Notes: generated by a model not told the origin, from the sequence alone. A DNA stretch of 13,094 nt from DALYCO01 sp964535545 (GCA_964535545.1 CAZHUT010000023.1:1-13094); one strand, 5' to 3'; shown: positions 1 through 7,187, counted from the first letter of the stretch. Translations and numbers: made by a program.

Positions 1-2
1 CT

Positions 3-134
3 GAACCGGTTAGGTATTCTGATTCAGTTGAATCTGAGAAATTAGCAAAAGAAAAAATGCTCTTAAGAGAGGAAATGAAATCTCTGGGAAATAGTATTGC
101 AAATACAATTATTGATACTTTAGATAAAAATTAA
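3..134 (+). CDS. C-terminal end of an unknown protein (partial)
   Basis: The window opens inside a reading frame that gives 43 codons and ends at TAA (132-134). The visible part is charged and probably helical: a Lys/Glu-rich stretch (about residues 11-26) followed by a more apolar tail ending in DTLDKN. No motif or family is recognisable. The stop lies only 3 bases before the NUDIX start, so the two are probably co-transcribed. It could be a spurious open frame, but the tight spacing and the low GC shared with the NUDIX gene favour a real gene end. Confidence 0.5.
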   Translation, partial: EPVRYSDSVESEKLAKEKMLLREEMKSLGNSIANTIIDTLDKN

Positions 135-137
135 TAT

Positions 138-572
138 ATGCAAAAAGGAATTGATTATATTGGAATTACTGTTTCATACATGTGTCACGATGGAAAAGGA
201 AACTATCTGATGAATAAACGAAGTATAAACTGTCGTGATGAACATGGCACATGGGACTTTGGTGGTGGCGGAGTTGATTTTGGAGATACTGTCGACCAAA
301 CGTTGCATAAAGAAATAAAAGAAGAATACTGTGCTGATGTACTTTCTTCAAAATTTATCTCTTACTTTGATATTTTTCGTGAACATGAAGGAAAGAAAAC
401 ACACTGGTTGTCTTTGGTGTTTCTTGTTGAGGTTGATCCAAAACAAGTCAAAAATGGTGAGCCGCATAAATTTGAAGAAATAAATTGGGTTACACTGGAT
501 ACAATACCAACACCGCTTCATACCGCATGGCAATATGCACTACCTAAAATTATTGATCAGCTACCAGAATAA
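138..572 (+). CDS. NUDIX hydrolase family protein
   Basis: A 144-residue protein of the size of a single NUDIX domain. NUDIX enzymes hydrolyse nucleoside diphosphates linked to another group, using Mg2+ held by the NUDIX-box glutamates. The box runs from G44 to A66 after the typical W39-DFGGGGV lead-in. The family pattern is GX5EX7REUXEEXGU; here the helix reads KEIKEEYCA, so the metal-binding E59, E62 and E63 are kept, while the usual E, R and G are D50, K58 and C65. These are mild substitutions, and activity is likely. The substrate cannot be told: it could be a nucleotide-pool cleaner, or act on a nucleotide sugar or mRNA cap. The start lies 3 bases after the preceding stop with no Shine-Dalgarno sequence. 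The M16 gene follows 5 bases after its stop. Confidence 0.87.
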   Translation: MQKGIDYIGITVSYMCHDGKGNYLMNKRSINCRDEHGTWDFGGGGVDFGDTVDQTLHKEIKEEYCADVLSSKFISYFDIFREHEGKKTHWLSLVFLVEVDPKQVKNGEPHKFEEINWVTLDTIPTPLHTAWQYALPKIIDQLPE

Positions 573-577
573 ACATC

Positions 578-1846
578 ATGACATACACAAAATCAAAACT
601 CCAAAATGGACTTCGAGTCATTACTGTTCCAATGAAGGATAATCCGACTGTTACCGTACTTGTGCTCGTAGAGACCGGTTCAAAATATGAAAATAAAAAG
701 AACAATGGTATCTCACATTTTCTAGAACACATGTGTTTCAAAGGTACAACAATGCGTCCAACAGCGCATACGATCGCAAGTGAGCTCGATGGTATCAGTA
801 GTCAGTACAATGCATTTACCGGACAGGAATATACTGGCTACTATGGAAAAAGTGATGCAAAACATTTTAAACAAGTCTTTGATGTCGTTTCTGATATTTA
901 TTTGAACTCAACATTTCCAGAAGCGGAAATGGAAAAAGAAAAAGGAGTGATCGTTGAAGAGATCAACATGTACGAAGATATGCCGCACCGTCATGTGCAG
1001 GATTTGTTTATGTCTCTTTTGTACGGTGACCAGCCAGCAGGTTGGAATATCGCCGGTACGCGCGAAAATGTCCGAGCGATGACACGCAAAGATTTTGTTG
1101 ATTACAAACACGCACATTATGTACCGAAAGCGACAGTTGTTGTCGTGGCTGGAAAGGTGAACGAAAAGATGGTTCAGAAAGAAGTTGAGCGAGTGTTCGG
1201 CAAGCTTCACTATCCAAAAAAAGACGGCAAACTGAAAGTAGTTGAAAAGCAAAAAAAGCCCGAAGTATTGGTTCAGTACAAAAAGACCGATCAAACACAC
1301 TTTGTCATGGGTGTTCGAACGTTTGATTTGTACAACAAACAGAATCCTATCCTTACTGTACTTGCCACAATTCTCGCCGGCGGCATGAGTTCACGTCTTT
1401 TTATTAAGCTCCGTGAAGAAATGGGTGTGGCGTATTATGTCCGGGCAAATAATGATACGTACACTGATCACGGTTATCTCGAAATTTCCGCAGGTGTTTC
1501 AAACAACCGCGTCAAAGAAGTGGTGACTGAAATTTTGAAAGAATGTAAACGTCTCACGACTGAATTGGTAACCAAAGCAGAACTTGCAAAGGTGAAAGAA
1601 TACCTCGCTGGTAATCAGAAACTTGAACTCGAATCGTCGGATGCCTGGGCATCGTATTACGGTGGTCAGGAAGTGATGCGCAAAAAGATCAAAAGTCCCG
1701 AAGAAGGGGAGAAGGCAATCCGAAAAGTGACAGCCAAGCAGATTCAGGAAATGGCCAAGAAAATTTTCACCAATAAGCACCTTAACCTTGCCTTAATCGG
1801 ACCATTTGAAGACAAAAAGGAATTTGAAGAGATTTTAAAGTTCTAA
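578..1846 (+). CDS. M16 family zinc metallopeptidase
   Basis: A 422-residue protein, the usual size of a two-domain bacterial M16B peptidase (mitochondrial processing peptidase-like). The inverted zinc motif HxxEH is H47-FLE50-H51; the third zinc ligand expected about 76 residues on falls at the E127/E128 pair in VIVEEINMYEDMP. The C-terminal half carries the family's GGMSSRLF...LREEMGVAYYV signature (around residues 269-287), which helps build the substrate chamber. No signal peptide is seen, so it should be cytoplasmic and degrade or process small peptides. M16B enzymes often work as a pair of active and inactive subunits; this one keeps its zinc site and no partner is visible here. It starts 5 bases after the NUDIX stop with no Shine-Dalgarno sequence, suggesting one transcript. 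Confidence 0.95.
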   Translation: MTYTKSKLQNGLRVITVPMKDNPTVTVLVLVETGSKYENKKNNGISHFLEHMCFKGTTMRPTAHTIASELDGISSQYNAFTGQEYTGYYGKSDAKHFKQVFDVVSDIYLNSTFPEAEMEKEKGVIVEEINMYEDMPHRHVQDLFMSLLYGDQPAGWNIAGTRENVRAMTRKDFVDYKHAHYVPKATVVVVAGKVNEKMVQKEVERVFGKLHYPKKDGKLKVVEKQKKPEVLVQYKKTDQTHFVMGVRTFDLYNKQNPILTVLATILAGGMSSRLFIKLREEMGVAYYVRANNDTYTDHGYLEISAGVSNNRVKEVVTEILKECKRLTTELVTKAELAKVKEYLAGNQKLELESSDAWASYYGGQEVMRKKIKSPEEGEKAIRKVTAKQIQEMAKKIFTNKHLNLALIGPFEDKKEFEEILKF

Positions 1847-1882
1847 TGGAACAATCTCCTCGGAGAGCGCTGTCGTGACACT

Positions 1883-2086
1883 TTGGTCGACTCCGCTTTG
1901 CTCCGCGCCCAAAAGTATCACTTCGCGCTCGAAGCTGCTCTGGTCCATAGAGGCAAAGACTTGGCATCTCTGCCGGTAAAGGTTAGTTACGGTAAGCCGG
2001 TGGGGCGTATGCTGGCCAATGCCGAGGACCTGTCTGAGGCAGCTCGCGTAGCGGGTGCCGAGTTCCGCAGGCTTTGGACGGCATAG
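1883..2086 (+). CDS. Doubtful small ORF in a GC-rich stretch
   Basis: An open frame of 67 codons from a TTG, ending at TAG, in the 294-base gap between the M16 gene and the AI-2E gene. It is in the same frame as the M16 gene and stays open right back to the M16 stop at 1844. The predicted product is Ala/Leu/Arg-rich, probably helical, ends in EFRRLWTA and matches nothing I recognise. The DNA is clearly more GC-rich than its neighbours. No Shine-Dalgarno sequence fits the TTG. An ATG at 1846 overlaps the M16 stop in another frame but meets TGA after ten codons, so a frameshifted or decayed gene is possible. It could also be non-coding. Confidence 0.35.
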   Translation: MVDSALLRAQKYHFALEAALVHRGKDLASLPVKVSYGKPVGRMLANAEDLSEAARVAGAEFRRLWTA

Positions 2087-2104
2087 GGCCCGTAGGCTAC
2101 ATGT

Positions 2105-2134
2105 TTGGATTCTAAGGCATATATACTATATACT
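2105..2134 (+). promoter_or_regulatory. Possible promoter for AI-2E gene, leaderless type
   Basis: TTGGAT (2105-2110), an 18-base spacer and TATACT (2129-2134). TATACTA is repeated in tandem (2122-2128 and 2129-2135). The -10 ends 6 bases before the ATG at 2141, so a transcript would begin at or next to the start codon. The -35 is weak. Confidence 0.45.
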
Positions 2135-2140
2135 AGCCAT

Positions 2141-3211
2141 ATGCCCGAAGAGCCGAAGCAGTACATCGTAAAAATCGACAACCGGACGATCCTCAATGTC
2201 GTCCTGGTGATTTTGATGCTGCTGGCGCTCTACTTTCTCCGTGATTTGGTCTTGGTTATTCTGACTTCTATCGTACTTGCCTCATTCAACGAAGGCGTGG
2301 TCCGCAAATTAGCGCGTTATAAGGTGCCGCGAACACTTTCAGTGGTGATTGTATATTTCATTTCGCTTGCATTCATTTTTGGCCTCTTTTATGTTTTTGC
2401 CCCAATTCTGATGGCCGAACTTTCTTCATTGGTTCAATCACTTGGTACGTATGTGCCGCAGGGGAGCGTCTTCCAAGTATTTCAACCGGCAAATATTACC
2501 GGCACGCAAAATGTGATCTCAACTGTTTCAGGAAACACATCATCGATCGCCGATGTCGTGCGAAGCGTGCAATCGTTGCTTGACGGAGCTTCGGGCGGGT
2601 TTATCCAGGCGATGACAATTGTCTTCGGCGGTATTCTGAACGTTATCCTGATTGCGGTTATTACGTTCTACCTCTCAGTGCAAGATCACGGTATTGAATC
2701 CTTCCTTCGCATATTAAGTCCAATCAAGCATGAAGAATATGTAGTCGGCCTCTGGAAGCGCGCGGAACGAAAAATTGGCTTGTGGATGCAGGGACAGTTG
2801 CTGCTTGGTGTAATTGTCGGCGTCATTATATATCTCGGTTTGACTCTGCTTGGTGTGAAATACGCATTGGTCATATCATTGCTTACTGCCATCCTTGAAT
2901 TGATTCCGTTTGGTATTATCCTCGCCGGATTGATTGGCTGTGTGTTTGCATATTCATCCGGAAGCATCGCTCTTGCAGTCAAAGTCTTCTTCCTGTATCT
3001 TATCGTTCAGCAGTTCGAGAATTATCTGATCGCCCCGCTGATCGTGAACAAAGTGATCGGCATCTCGCCGCTGGTTGTTATCCTCTCGCTCCTGATTGGT
3101 GCAGAATTGGCAGGCCTCTGGGGGTTGCTGCTCGGTATTCCGGTTGCGGTTTGTCTGCTTGAATACTTCTCAGATATTGAAAAAGGTAAGAGTATCCGCT
3201 ACACATCATAA
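2141..3211 (+). CDS. AI-2E family transporter-like membrane protein
   Basis: A polytopic inner-membrane protein of 356 residues with the layout of the AI-2E/TqsA/YdiK family (PF01594). There are two close hydrophobic segments near the N-terminus (about residues 17-45) and a third at about 63-90. A polar loop with amphipathic Ser/Thr/Gly-rich sequence follows at about 90-160. Several more membrane segments then run to the C-terminus, including the family-like LELIPFGIILAGLIG and the QQFENYLIAPLIV segment. The family includes exporters of autoinducer-2 and Na+/H+ antiporters, but many members have no known substrate, so the substrate is left open here. I chose ATG 2141 over the in-frame TTG 2105 because the upstream dozen codons overlap promoter-like sequence. 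metG starts 5 bases after its stop, so they are probably co-transcribed. Confidence 0.88.
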   Translation: MPEEPKQYIVKIDNRTILNVVLVILMLLALYFLRDLVLVILTSIVLASFNEGVVRKLARYKVPRTLSVVIVYFISLAFIFGLFYVFAPILMAELSSLVQSLGTYVPQGSVFQVFQPANITGTQNVISTVSGNTSSIADVVRSVQSLLDGASGGFIQAMTIVFGGILNVILIAVITFYLSVQDHGIESFLRILSPIKHEEYVVGLWKRAERKIGLWMQGQLLLGVIVGVIIYLGLTLLGVKYALVISLLTAILELIPFGIILAGLIGCVFAYSSGSIALAVKVFFLYLIVQQFENYLIAPLIVNKVIGISPLVVILSLLIGAELAGLWGLLLGIPVAVCLLEYFSDIEKGKSIRYTS

Positions 3212-3216
3212 ACACT

Positions 3217-4659
3217 ATGTCAGAAAAAAATTTTTATATTACAACTACATTGCCATATGTGAATGCCGACCCGCATGTCGGTTTCGCCATGGAACTTATC
3301 CGCGCCGATGTTATCGCCCGGGCAAAGCAGCTTCAGGGTTATGAAGTCTTTTTCAATACGGGTACCGATGAACACGGCTCGAAACTTTTTAAAGCTGCGG
3401 AACAGCAGGGGATCCCGGTAAAACAGTACGTTGACGGCTATGCGGAAAAATTCCGCGGTCTTGCCGGACTCCTCGGTATCAGCCCAGAGGTGCACTTTAT
3501 CCGCACCACAGACGAGCATCACGAAAAAGCAGCTCAGGAATTCTGGAAGCTCTGCGACAAGAATGGCTACATCTATAAGAAGACATATCAGATCAAATAC
3601 TGTGTCGGCTGCGAATTGGAAAAGACAGATTCAGAACTTGTGGACGGTAAGTGTCCAATTCATCCGACATATGAAATTGAACTGATCGACGAAGAAAACT
3701 ACTTTTTCAAGTTCTCAGCATTCCAGCAGCCGCTCTTGGATTTCTATGCCAAGAATCCGACATTCGTTATTCCGGATTTCCGCTTCAATGAGATTCGTGC
3801 CTTTGTTGAGCGAGGCCTTGAAGATTTTTCTATCTCTCGCTTGAAGTCAAAAATGCCATGGGGCGTTCCAGTTCCAGGGGATGATACGCAGGTGATGTAC
3901 GTCTGGTTTGATGCACTCGTTAACTACATCTCAACACTTGGCTGGCCGGAGAACATAGAGCAGTTTGAAAAATTCTGGGTGAATGGTCTCCCAACGCAAT
4001 ACTGTGGTAAGGATAATCTCCGTCAACAGTCAGCGATGTGGCAGGCAATGCTCATGGCGGCTGGATTGCCAAATTCAAAGCAGATTGTCATTAATGGCTT
4101 CTTTACTGGTGAAGGCGGTCTTAAAATGTCCAAATCAATCGGCAATGTGGTCAATCCATACGATGTTGTAGAAAAATTTGGTCTTGATGCGCTCCGCTAT
4201 TATGTTATCGGTGAAGTTTCAATGTTTGAAGATTCGCCATGTTCGATGGAATTGATTGGTTTGGCATACAATGCCAAGCTCGCTAATGGTCTCGGCAACC
4301 TTACTTCACGTGTCATGAAAATGGCTTCGACAAATCTTGAAGCTGCGCCGGAAATTCCTGAGATGACGATTCCAAAAGAATATTTCGAATATCTGGATCG
4401 ATTTGAAATCAACAAAGCAGTTCAGATGATTTGGTCAGAGATCACTGCGCTTGATTCATTGATTCAGGAAAAGCAGCCGTTCAAATTGGTAAAGACTGAT
4501 GCTGAAGCAGGGAAGGCCATCATCCGAGAACTTGTGACCCGATTGTATACTGTCGGACGAATGCTCAACCCAATCCTGCCTGAAACCTCCAAAACTATCA
4601 AAGAGTTGGTGAAGCAGAACAAAATGCCAGACGCGCCACTCTATCTCCGCAAAGACTAA
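3217..4659 (+). CDS. metG: Methionyl-tRNA synthetase
   Basis: Class I aminoacyl-tRNA synthetase that charges tRNA-Met with methionine in the cytoplasm. At 480 residues it has the Rossmann catalytic core, connective domain and anticodon-binding helical domain, but not the C-terminal tRNA-binding (EMAP-like) domain of the longer E. coli enzyme. The HIGH motif is H20-VGF; the second signature K303-MSKS is perfect. A zinc knuckle is visible as C129-x2-C132 ... C146-x2-H149, with a histidine replacing the fourth cysteine. The anticodon-binding region begins after about residue 350 (YNAKLANGLGNLTSRV). ATG 3217 lies 5 bases after the AI-2E stop, without a Shine-Dalgarno sequence, and SEKNFYITTTLPYVN is the expected N-terminus. 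A strong terminator follows. Confidence 0.97.
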   Translation: MSEKNFYITTTLPYVNADPHVGFAMELIRADVIARAKQLQGYEVFFNTGTDEHGSKLFKAAEQQGIPVKQYVDGYAEKFRGLAGLLGISPEVHFIRTTDEHHEKAAQEFWKLCDKNGYIYKKTYQIKYCVGCELEKTDSELVDGKCPIHPTYEIELIDEENYFFKFSAFQQPLLDFYAKNPTFVIPDFRFNEIRAFVERGLEDFSISRLKSKMPWGVPVPGDDTQVMYVWFDALVNYISTLGWPENIEQFEKFWVNGLPTQYCGKDNLRQQSAMWQAMLMAAGLPNSKQIVINGFFTGEGGLKMSKSIGNVVNPYDVVEKFGLDALRYYVIGEVSMFEDSPCSMELIGLAYNAKLANGLGNLTSRVMKMASTNLEAAPEIPEMTIPKEYFEYLDRFEINKAVQMIWSEITALDSLIQEKQPFKLVKTDAEAGKAIIRELVTRLYTVGRMLNPILPETSKTIKELVKQNKMPDAPLYLRKD

Positions 4660-4693
4660 AAAAAGAATCCCCGATGGTGAGTCGGGGATTTTT
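4658..4693 (+). terminator. Terminator after metG, probably bidirectional
   Basis: AATCCCCGA (4666-4674) pairs with TCGGGGATT (4682-4690) around a 7-base loop and runs into five T (4689-4693). The A-rich run at 4658-4664 gives a U-tract on the other strand, so it can also stop the convergent NTPase-CYTH gene. Confidence 0.9.
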
Positions 4694-4715
4694 GTTAATC
4701 ATAAGTCAAAAATTA

Positions 4716-5891
4716 TTACTGACAGGCTATCATGTAGTCCGTCAGTTCTTTCGGCTTCAATGGTATCTGTGTCATCGGTCTCAGTGCTTCGGGGATCTTA
4801 ATTTCTCCGTTTGCTTTGGTTGGCGTGATTTTCAAAATACCTACACCGGGAATACCATTATGCATGATTGGTTCATTGTACAGATTCAGTTCATAAATCA
4901 AACCCTCACGCTCAAAGGAATAGAGTGTTTTGTGAATTACCTTTGTGGTGGGATTGTGGCGTAATTTCAGTTCATTAAACGTGGCCTTGTCCACAACCTT
5001 CTCAATCTGCGTATATTCGTCAGAACCAGTCTGCCGTTCACGGGTGTGAAAGTATGTTACGACACCATTATGTGTTTTACTCCGAAGACGCTCGGGCTTG
5101 TGGTAATTAGCAGTTGAGGCCAGGTAATACATTTCAACGGTTACGGCTGCAGTTGCTAGTGATATAAGCATTTCCTTATCAATGGTCGTGACGTAGTAAC
5201 GTTGCGCAGAGGTATCGGACAGTGGTATCGATATGTTTGATGCACGGCACAATTGTTGGTAAGCATAGAATAGCTTCTGTGAGAACGTCCCACCATCGTT
5301 GTATATCTTTGCGATATGTGGATGCTTACTACAAGCCTGCCAGGTACGATCACAGGTTTCAACGGCTTCAGGAATGTTCTCATATCGTGCATCATTGCTT
5401 TGTTTGCCAAAATAACCTGAGGCACCTTTTGCAGCTGATTCAAAATAAATGATTGCATCATACCGTTTGGTGATCATCGTATTATCCATTCCAATGTGTC
5501 GCAGCACAATGCCGAATTCTTCATCCGTTACATATCCATTGCCATCAAGCAATGTCCTGTCGCAGAGGATGAAAATCTGTCCATTGAAATAGTTACGTTT
5601 GGCTTGTTTCAGCGCTTCACGCTCGTATTCAAGAATAAGATTTGCCACTGCTATTTGAAATCCTACCGAACCGGGCTTGTGTCCCTCCTTGATAAGTATC
5701 GTTGCCGCTTCAGGCACGATGCATACCATGTGGGTTGCGTTGGTAAGTAAGTTAGCTGCATAGCCTAGGAATGTACTCTTGCCGCCATTAGGGCCGCCAG
5801 AAATCCCGATTACTCGAACATGTGGCGGTTTGGGGAAAATAATGGATTCCAAAACGTTAAGGTAGTAGAAAAATAAGAATCTGATATTCAT
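4716..5891 (-). CDS. P-loop NTPase (NadR/TTD14 type) fused to a CYTH-like domain
   Basis: A two-domain protein of about 391 residues. The N-terminal part resembles the AAA_28/NadR-TTD14 P-loop NTPases. It has Walker A G32-GPNGGKST (K38), a VCIVPEAAT strand after it, an FILCDRT strand-end at about residues 107-113 as a likely Walker B/catalytic Asp site, and a YDAIIYFE strand near 144-151. The C-terminal part (about 229-374) looks like a triphosphate-tunnel (CYTH) fold: it alternates charged strands such as ERLRSK, TYFHTRER, QIEKVV, YELNLY and GILKITPTK. This NTPase-plus-CYTH order is known from eukaryotic TRPL translocation defect protein 14 and resembles plant TTM1/2. Nucleotide or triphosphate chemistry is likely; the substrate is unknown. 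The frame is open upstream to 6029, but that part overlaps tatD and its promoter, so I chose ATG 5891; ATG 5906 is possible. Confidence 0.72.
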   Translation of the reverse strand: MNIRFLFFYYLNVLESIIFPKPPHVRVIGISGGPNGGKSTFLGYAANLLTNATHMVCIVPEAATILIKEGHKPGSVGFQIAVANLILEYEREALKQAKRNYFNGQIFILCDRTLLDGNGYVTDEEFGIVLRHIGMDNTMITKRYDAIIYFESAAKGASGYFGKQSNDARYENIPEAVETCDRTWQACSKHPHIAKIYNDGGTFSQKLFYAYQQLCRASNISIPLSDTSAQRYYVTTIDKEMLISLATAAVTVEMYYLASTANYHKPERLRSKTHNGVVTYFHTRERQTGSDEYTQIEKVVDKATFNELKLRHNPTTKVIHKTLYSFEREGLIYELNLYNEPIMHNGIPGVGILKITPTKANGEIKIPEALRPMTQIPLKPKELTDYMIACQ

Positions 5892-5934
5892 GTACGTTTC
5901 TTTCATAGAACAGAGATTGGTTTTGCTTTTGATA

Positions 5935-5963
5935 ATCAAACACCACTTTACCATCAAAGTCAA
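5935..5963 (-). promoter_or_regulatory. Likely promoter of the NTPase-CYTH gene
   Basis: On the minus strand TTGACT (5963-5958), a 17-base spacer and TTTGAT (5940-5935). Transcription would start near 5928, giving a leader of about 22-37 bases to ATG 5906 or 5891. This supports starts downstream of the 6029 end of the open frame. Confidence 0.45.
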
Positions 5964-5987
5964 GCATGAGATTTTGCTCAAAATCTG

Positions 5988-5993
5988 TATACT
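5988..5993 (+). promoter_or_regulatory. tatD: -10 box before tatD, leaderless type
   Basis: TATACT (5988-5993) ends 7 bases before ATG 6001, so the transcript should begin at or beside the start codon. No good -35 is visible. The element lies between the two divergent genes. Confidence 0.4.
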
Positions 5994-6000
5994 TATCGAC

Positions 6001-6792
6001 ATGGAATCACGCACAGATTTTGAATACATCGATATTCACTCACACCTCAACCTTGATCCGCTCTATGAAAACCAGGACGACATGATCGGACATATGCGAG
6101 AAAATCACACTGCCGCAGTCACAGTCGGTGTTGATTTGGAAACATCAAAGCGCGCTATTGAATTGTCAGAGGCGTACGATTTATGGGCCACAGTCGGCCT
6201 GCATCCGACAGACAACGACAAGGAAGTATTTGATTTTGAAGCATATCGTATTCTCGCCCAGCATCCGGAAGTGGTTGCCATCGGCGAATGCGGCCTCGAT
6301 TATTTCCGCAGTCAGGATCCTGAGATGAAAAAGAAACAAGAAATGCTCTTCCGTGAGCACATCAAGCTTGCTCGCGAAGTCGGAAAGCCGCTCATGATCC
6401 ATGCACGCCCAAGCAAGGGGACAATGGATGCATATGAAGATGTTCTGAATATTTTAGAAAATGTTCCTGAAGCACCGAAAGCCAACTTTCACTTCTTTGT
6501 CGGCAATATTGAGATTGCAAAACGCATTCTCGCCATCGGTGGTACTATGTCATTCGATGGTCCGATCACATTCACCAAAGACTATGATGAAGTAATTGCC
6601 TTCGTTCCGCTCGAAAGCATGCACGCCGAAACCGACGCGCCGTTTGCCGCGCCGGTACCGTTCCGCGGCAAGACCTGCGAGCCCTGGATGGTCAGGGAAG
6701 TGGTGCAGCGGATTGCAGAAATAAAACAGCTGCCACTTGATCAAGTCAAGCAGCAGCTTAAGCAAAACGCTATCTCTTTTTTCTCTTTCTGA
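6001..6792 (+). CDS. tatD: TatD family metal-dependent hydrolase (DNase)
   Basis: A 263-residue TIM-barrel metallohydrolase of the usual TatD length. TatD proteins are Mg2+-dependent nucleases linked to DNA repair and nucleic-acid clean-up in the cytoplasm. The metal ligands line up: H13 and H15 in DIHSHL, E96 in AIGECGLDYF, H134 in MIHAR, H164 in NFHFF, and D212 in AETDAP, followed by the family's C-terminal FRGKTCEP. The usual HCF at H164 is HFF, a mild change. The frame is open 37 codons further upstream, but that part overlaps the divergent gene and promoter elements and has no family similarity, so the start is ATG 6001. It ends with TGA, overlapping the 3' end of the convergent small ORF by 23 bases. 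No terminator is evident. Confidence 0.94.
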   Translation: MESRTDFEYIDIHSHLNLDPLYENQDDMIGHMRENHTAAVTVGVDLETSKRAIELSEAYDLWATVGLHPTDNDKEVFDFEAYRILAQHPEVVAIGECGLDYFRSQDPEMKKKQEMLFREHIKLAREVGKPLMIHARPSKGTMDAYEDVLNILENVPEAPKANFHFFVGNIEIAKRILAIGGTMSFDGPITFTKDYDEVIAFVPLESMHAETDAPFAAPVPFRGKTCEPWMVREVVQRIAEIKQLPLDQVKQQLKQNAISFFSF

Positions 6793-6964
6793 ATTTTAAC
6801 TTATAGGCAATATTCTGCGGTATGTGGTAGCGGTTTGAAGCTTCTTCCATACCGTCTATTTCCTCGTAACCCCCATTGTCTTTCTCTGTTAGTAATGTGG
6901 TTTCCTGGCTGCGTGCGCCAATAATCGCTACTGCGACCGAAGTGTTGTTTTCTCCCTTTTTCAT
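6770..6964 (-). CDS. Small protein of unknown function (64 residues)
   Basis: This 64-residue product begins MKKGENNTSVAVAII, has an acidic middle (about residues 27-42), and ends in a strongly basic tail (KLKFRKRKKR). I do not recognise it. Its main support is a perfect consensus promoter upstream (TTGACA, 17 bases, TATAAT), which puts the transcript start about 13 bases before the ATG. The 3' end overlaps the convergent tatD by 23 bases. No Shine-Dalgarno sequence is present, as for most genes here. The basic tail could bind nucleic acid or the membrane surface, but that is inference. Alternatively, the promoter may drive an untranslated RNA antisense to the tatD end. Confidence 0.55.
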   Translation of the reverse strand: MKKGENNTSVAVAIIGARSQETTLLTEKDNGGYEEIDGMEEASNRYHIPQNIAYKLKFRKRKKR

Positions 6965-6984
6965 AGTGGTTTAATTTGAAATAT

Positions 6985-7013
6985 ATTATACACTATTTTA
7001 TTAATATTGTCAA
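6985..7013 (-). promoter_or_regulatory. Perfect sigma70-type promoter for the small ORF
   Basis: Minus strand TTGACA (7013-7008), exactly 17 bases, TATAAT (6990-6985): both hexamers match the consensus. Its -35 lies 17 bases from the -35 of the divergent rpsF promoter. Confidence 0.85.
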
Positions 7014-7030
7014 TAAGTGTCTGTGCGCCT

Positions 7031-7058
7031 TTGACAAATCACCATTTTCTGCTAAAGT
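7031..7058 (+). promoter_or_regulatory. Promoter of the rpsF-ssb-rpsR operon
   Basis: Perfect -35 TTGACA (7031-7036), 16-base spacer and TAAAGT (7053-7058) as a weaker -10. The predicted start is near 7065, just before the structured leader. Confidence 0.65.
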
Positions 7059-7064
7059 AGTCCT

Positions 7065-7187
7065 ATCTCTCGTTTGGTGCACTCAATGCGTAGCTGTACC
7101 ACATAGTCCGTAACGAGCAGAGCTAAGGCCTTTTAAAGGCACTTAGATCCTATTATTTGTAGGTCAGGCGGACGCCTGATTTTTTTA
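7065..7187 (+). promoter_or_regulatory. Structured rpsF leader, probable S6:S18 attenuator
   Basis: A 5' leader of about 120 bases with ordered hairpins. P1 pairs CTCGTT (7069-7074) with AACGAG (7112-7117). Directly inside, P2 pairs TGGTGCA (7075-7081) with TGTACCA (7095-7101). A 10-base bulge on the 3' side (7102-7111) contains CCG (7108-7110). A second hairpin joins CTAAGGCCTT (7123-7132) to AAGGC-A-CTTAG (7136-7146). A terminator ends it, only 13 bases before the rpsF ATG. A CCG in a one-sided bulge between two stems is the hallmark I know for the S6:S18 complex-binding motif in rpsF leaders, a mimic of the 16S rRNA site. The downstream operon does encode S6 and S18. The identity is inference from structure and context. 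Confidence 0.6.
7164..7186 (+). terminator. Leader terminator before rpsF
   Basis: TCAGGC (7164-7169), 4-base loop, GCCTGA (7174-7179), then seven T (7180-7186). Ending 13 bases before the rpsF start, it makes sense as an attenuator within the leader rather than the end of an upstream gene. Confidence 0.85.

Noticed and set aside
4674..4964. Plus-strand frame antisense to the end of the NTPase-CYTH gene.
   Set aside because: Shadow of a real gene; it begins inside the metG terminator hairpin.
5890..6000. N-terminal extension of tatD from 5890.
   Set aside because: TatD proteins begin just before the HxH motif, as from ATG 6001; the extension overlaps the opposite gene's start.
5892..6029. 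N-terminal extension of the NTPase-CYTH gene up to 6029.
   Set aside because: It would run into tatD and through both divergent promoters; the extra residues are Cys/Ser/Ile-rich without domain similarity.
6001..6792. Recoding of TGA as glycine (as in Gracilibacteria/SR1).
   Set aside because: tatD ends at TGA with the normal family length, and no conserved gene here needs an internal TGA.
7065..7187. A free-standing small RNA such as 6S or SRP RNA.
   Set aside because: No 6S-like long bulged rod and no SRP GGAA tetraloop helix; position, CCG bulge and terminator fit an rpsF leader better.
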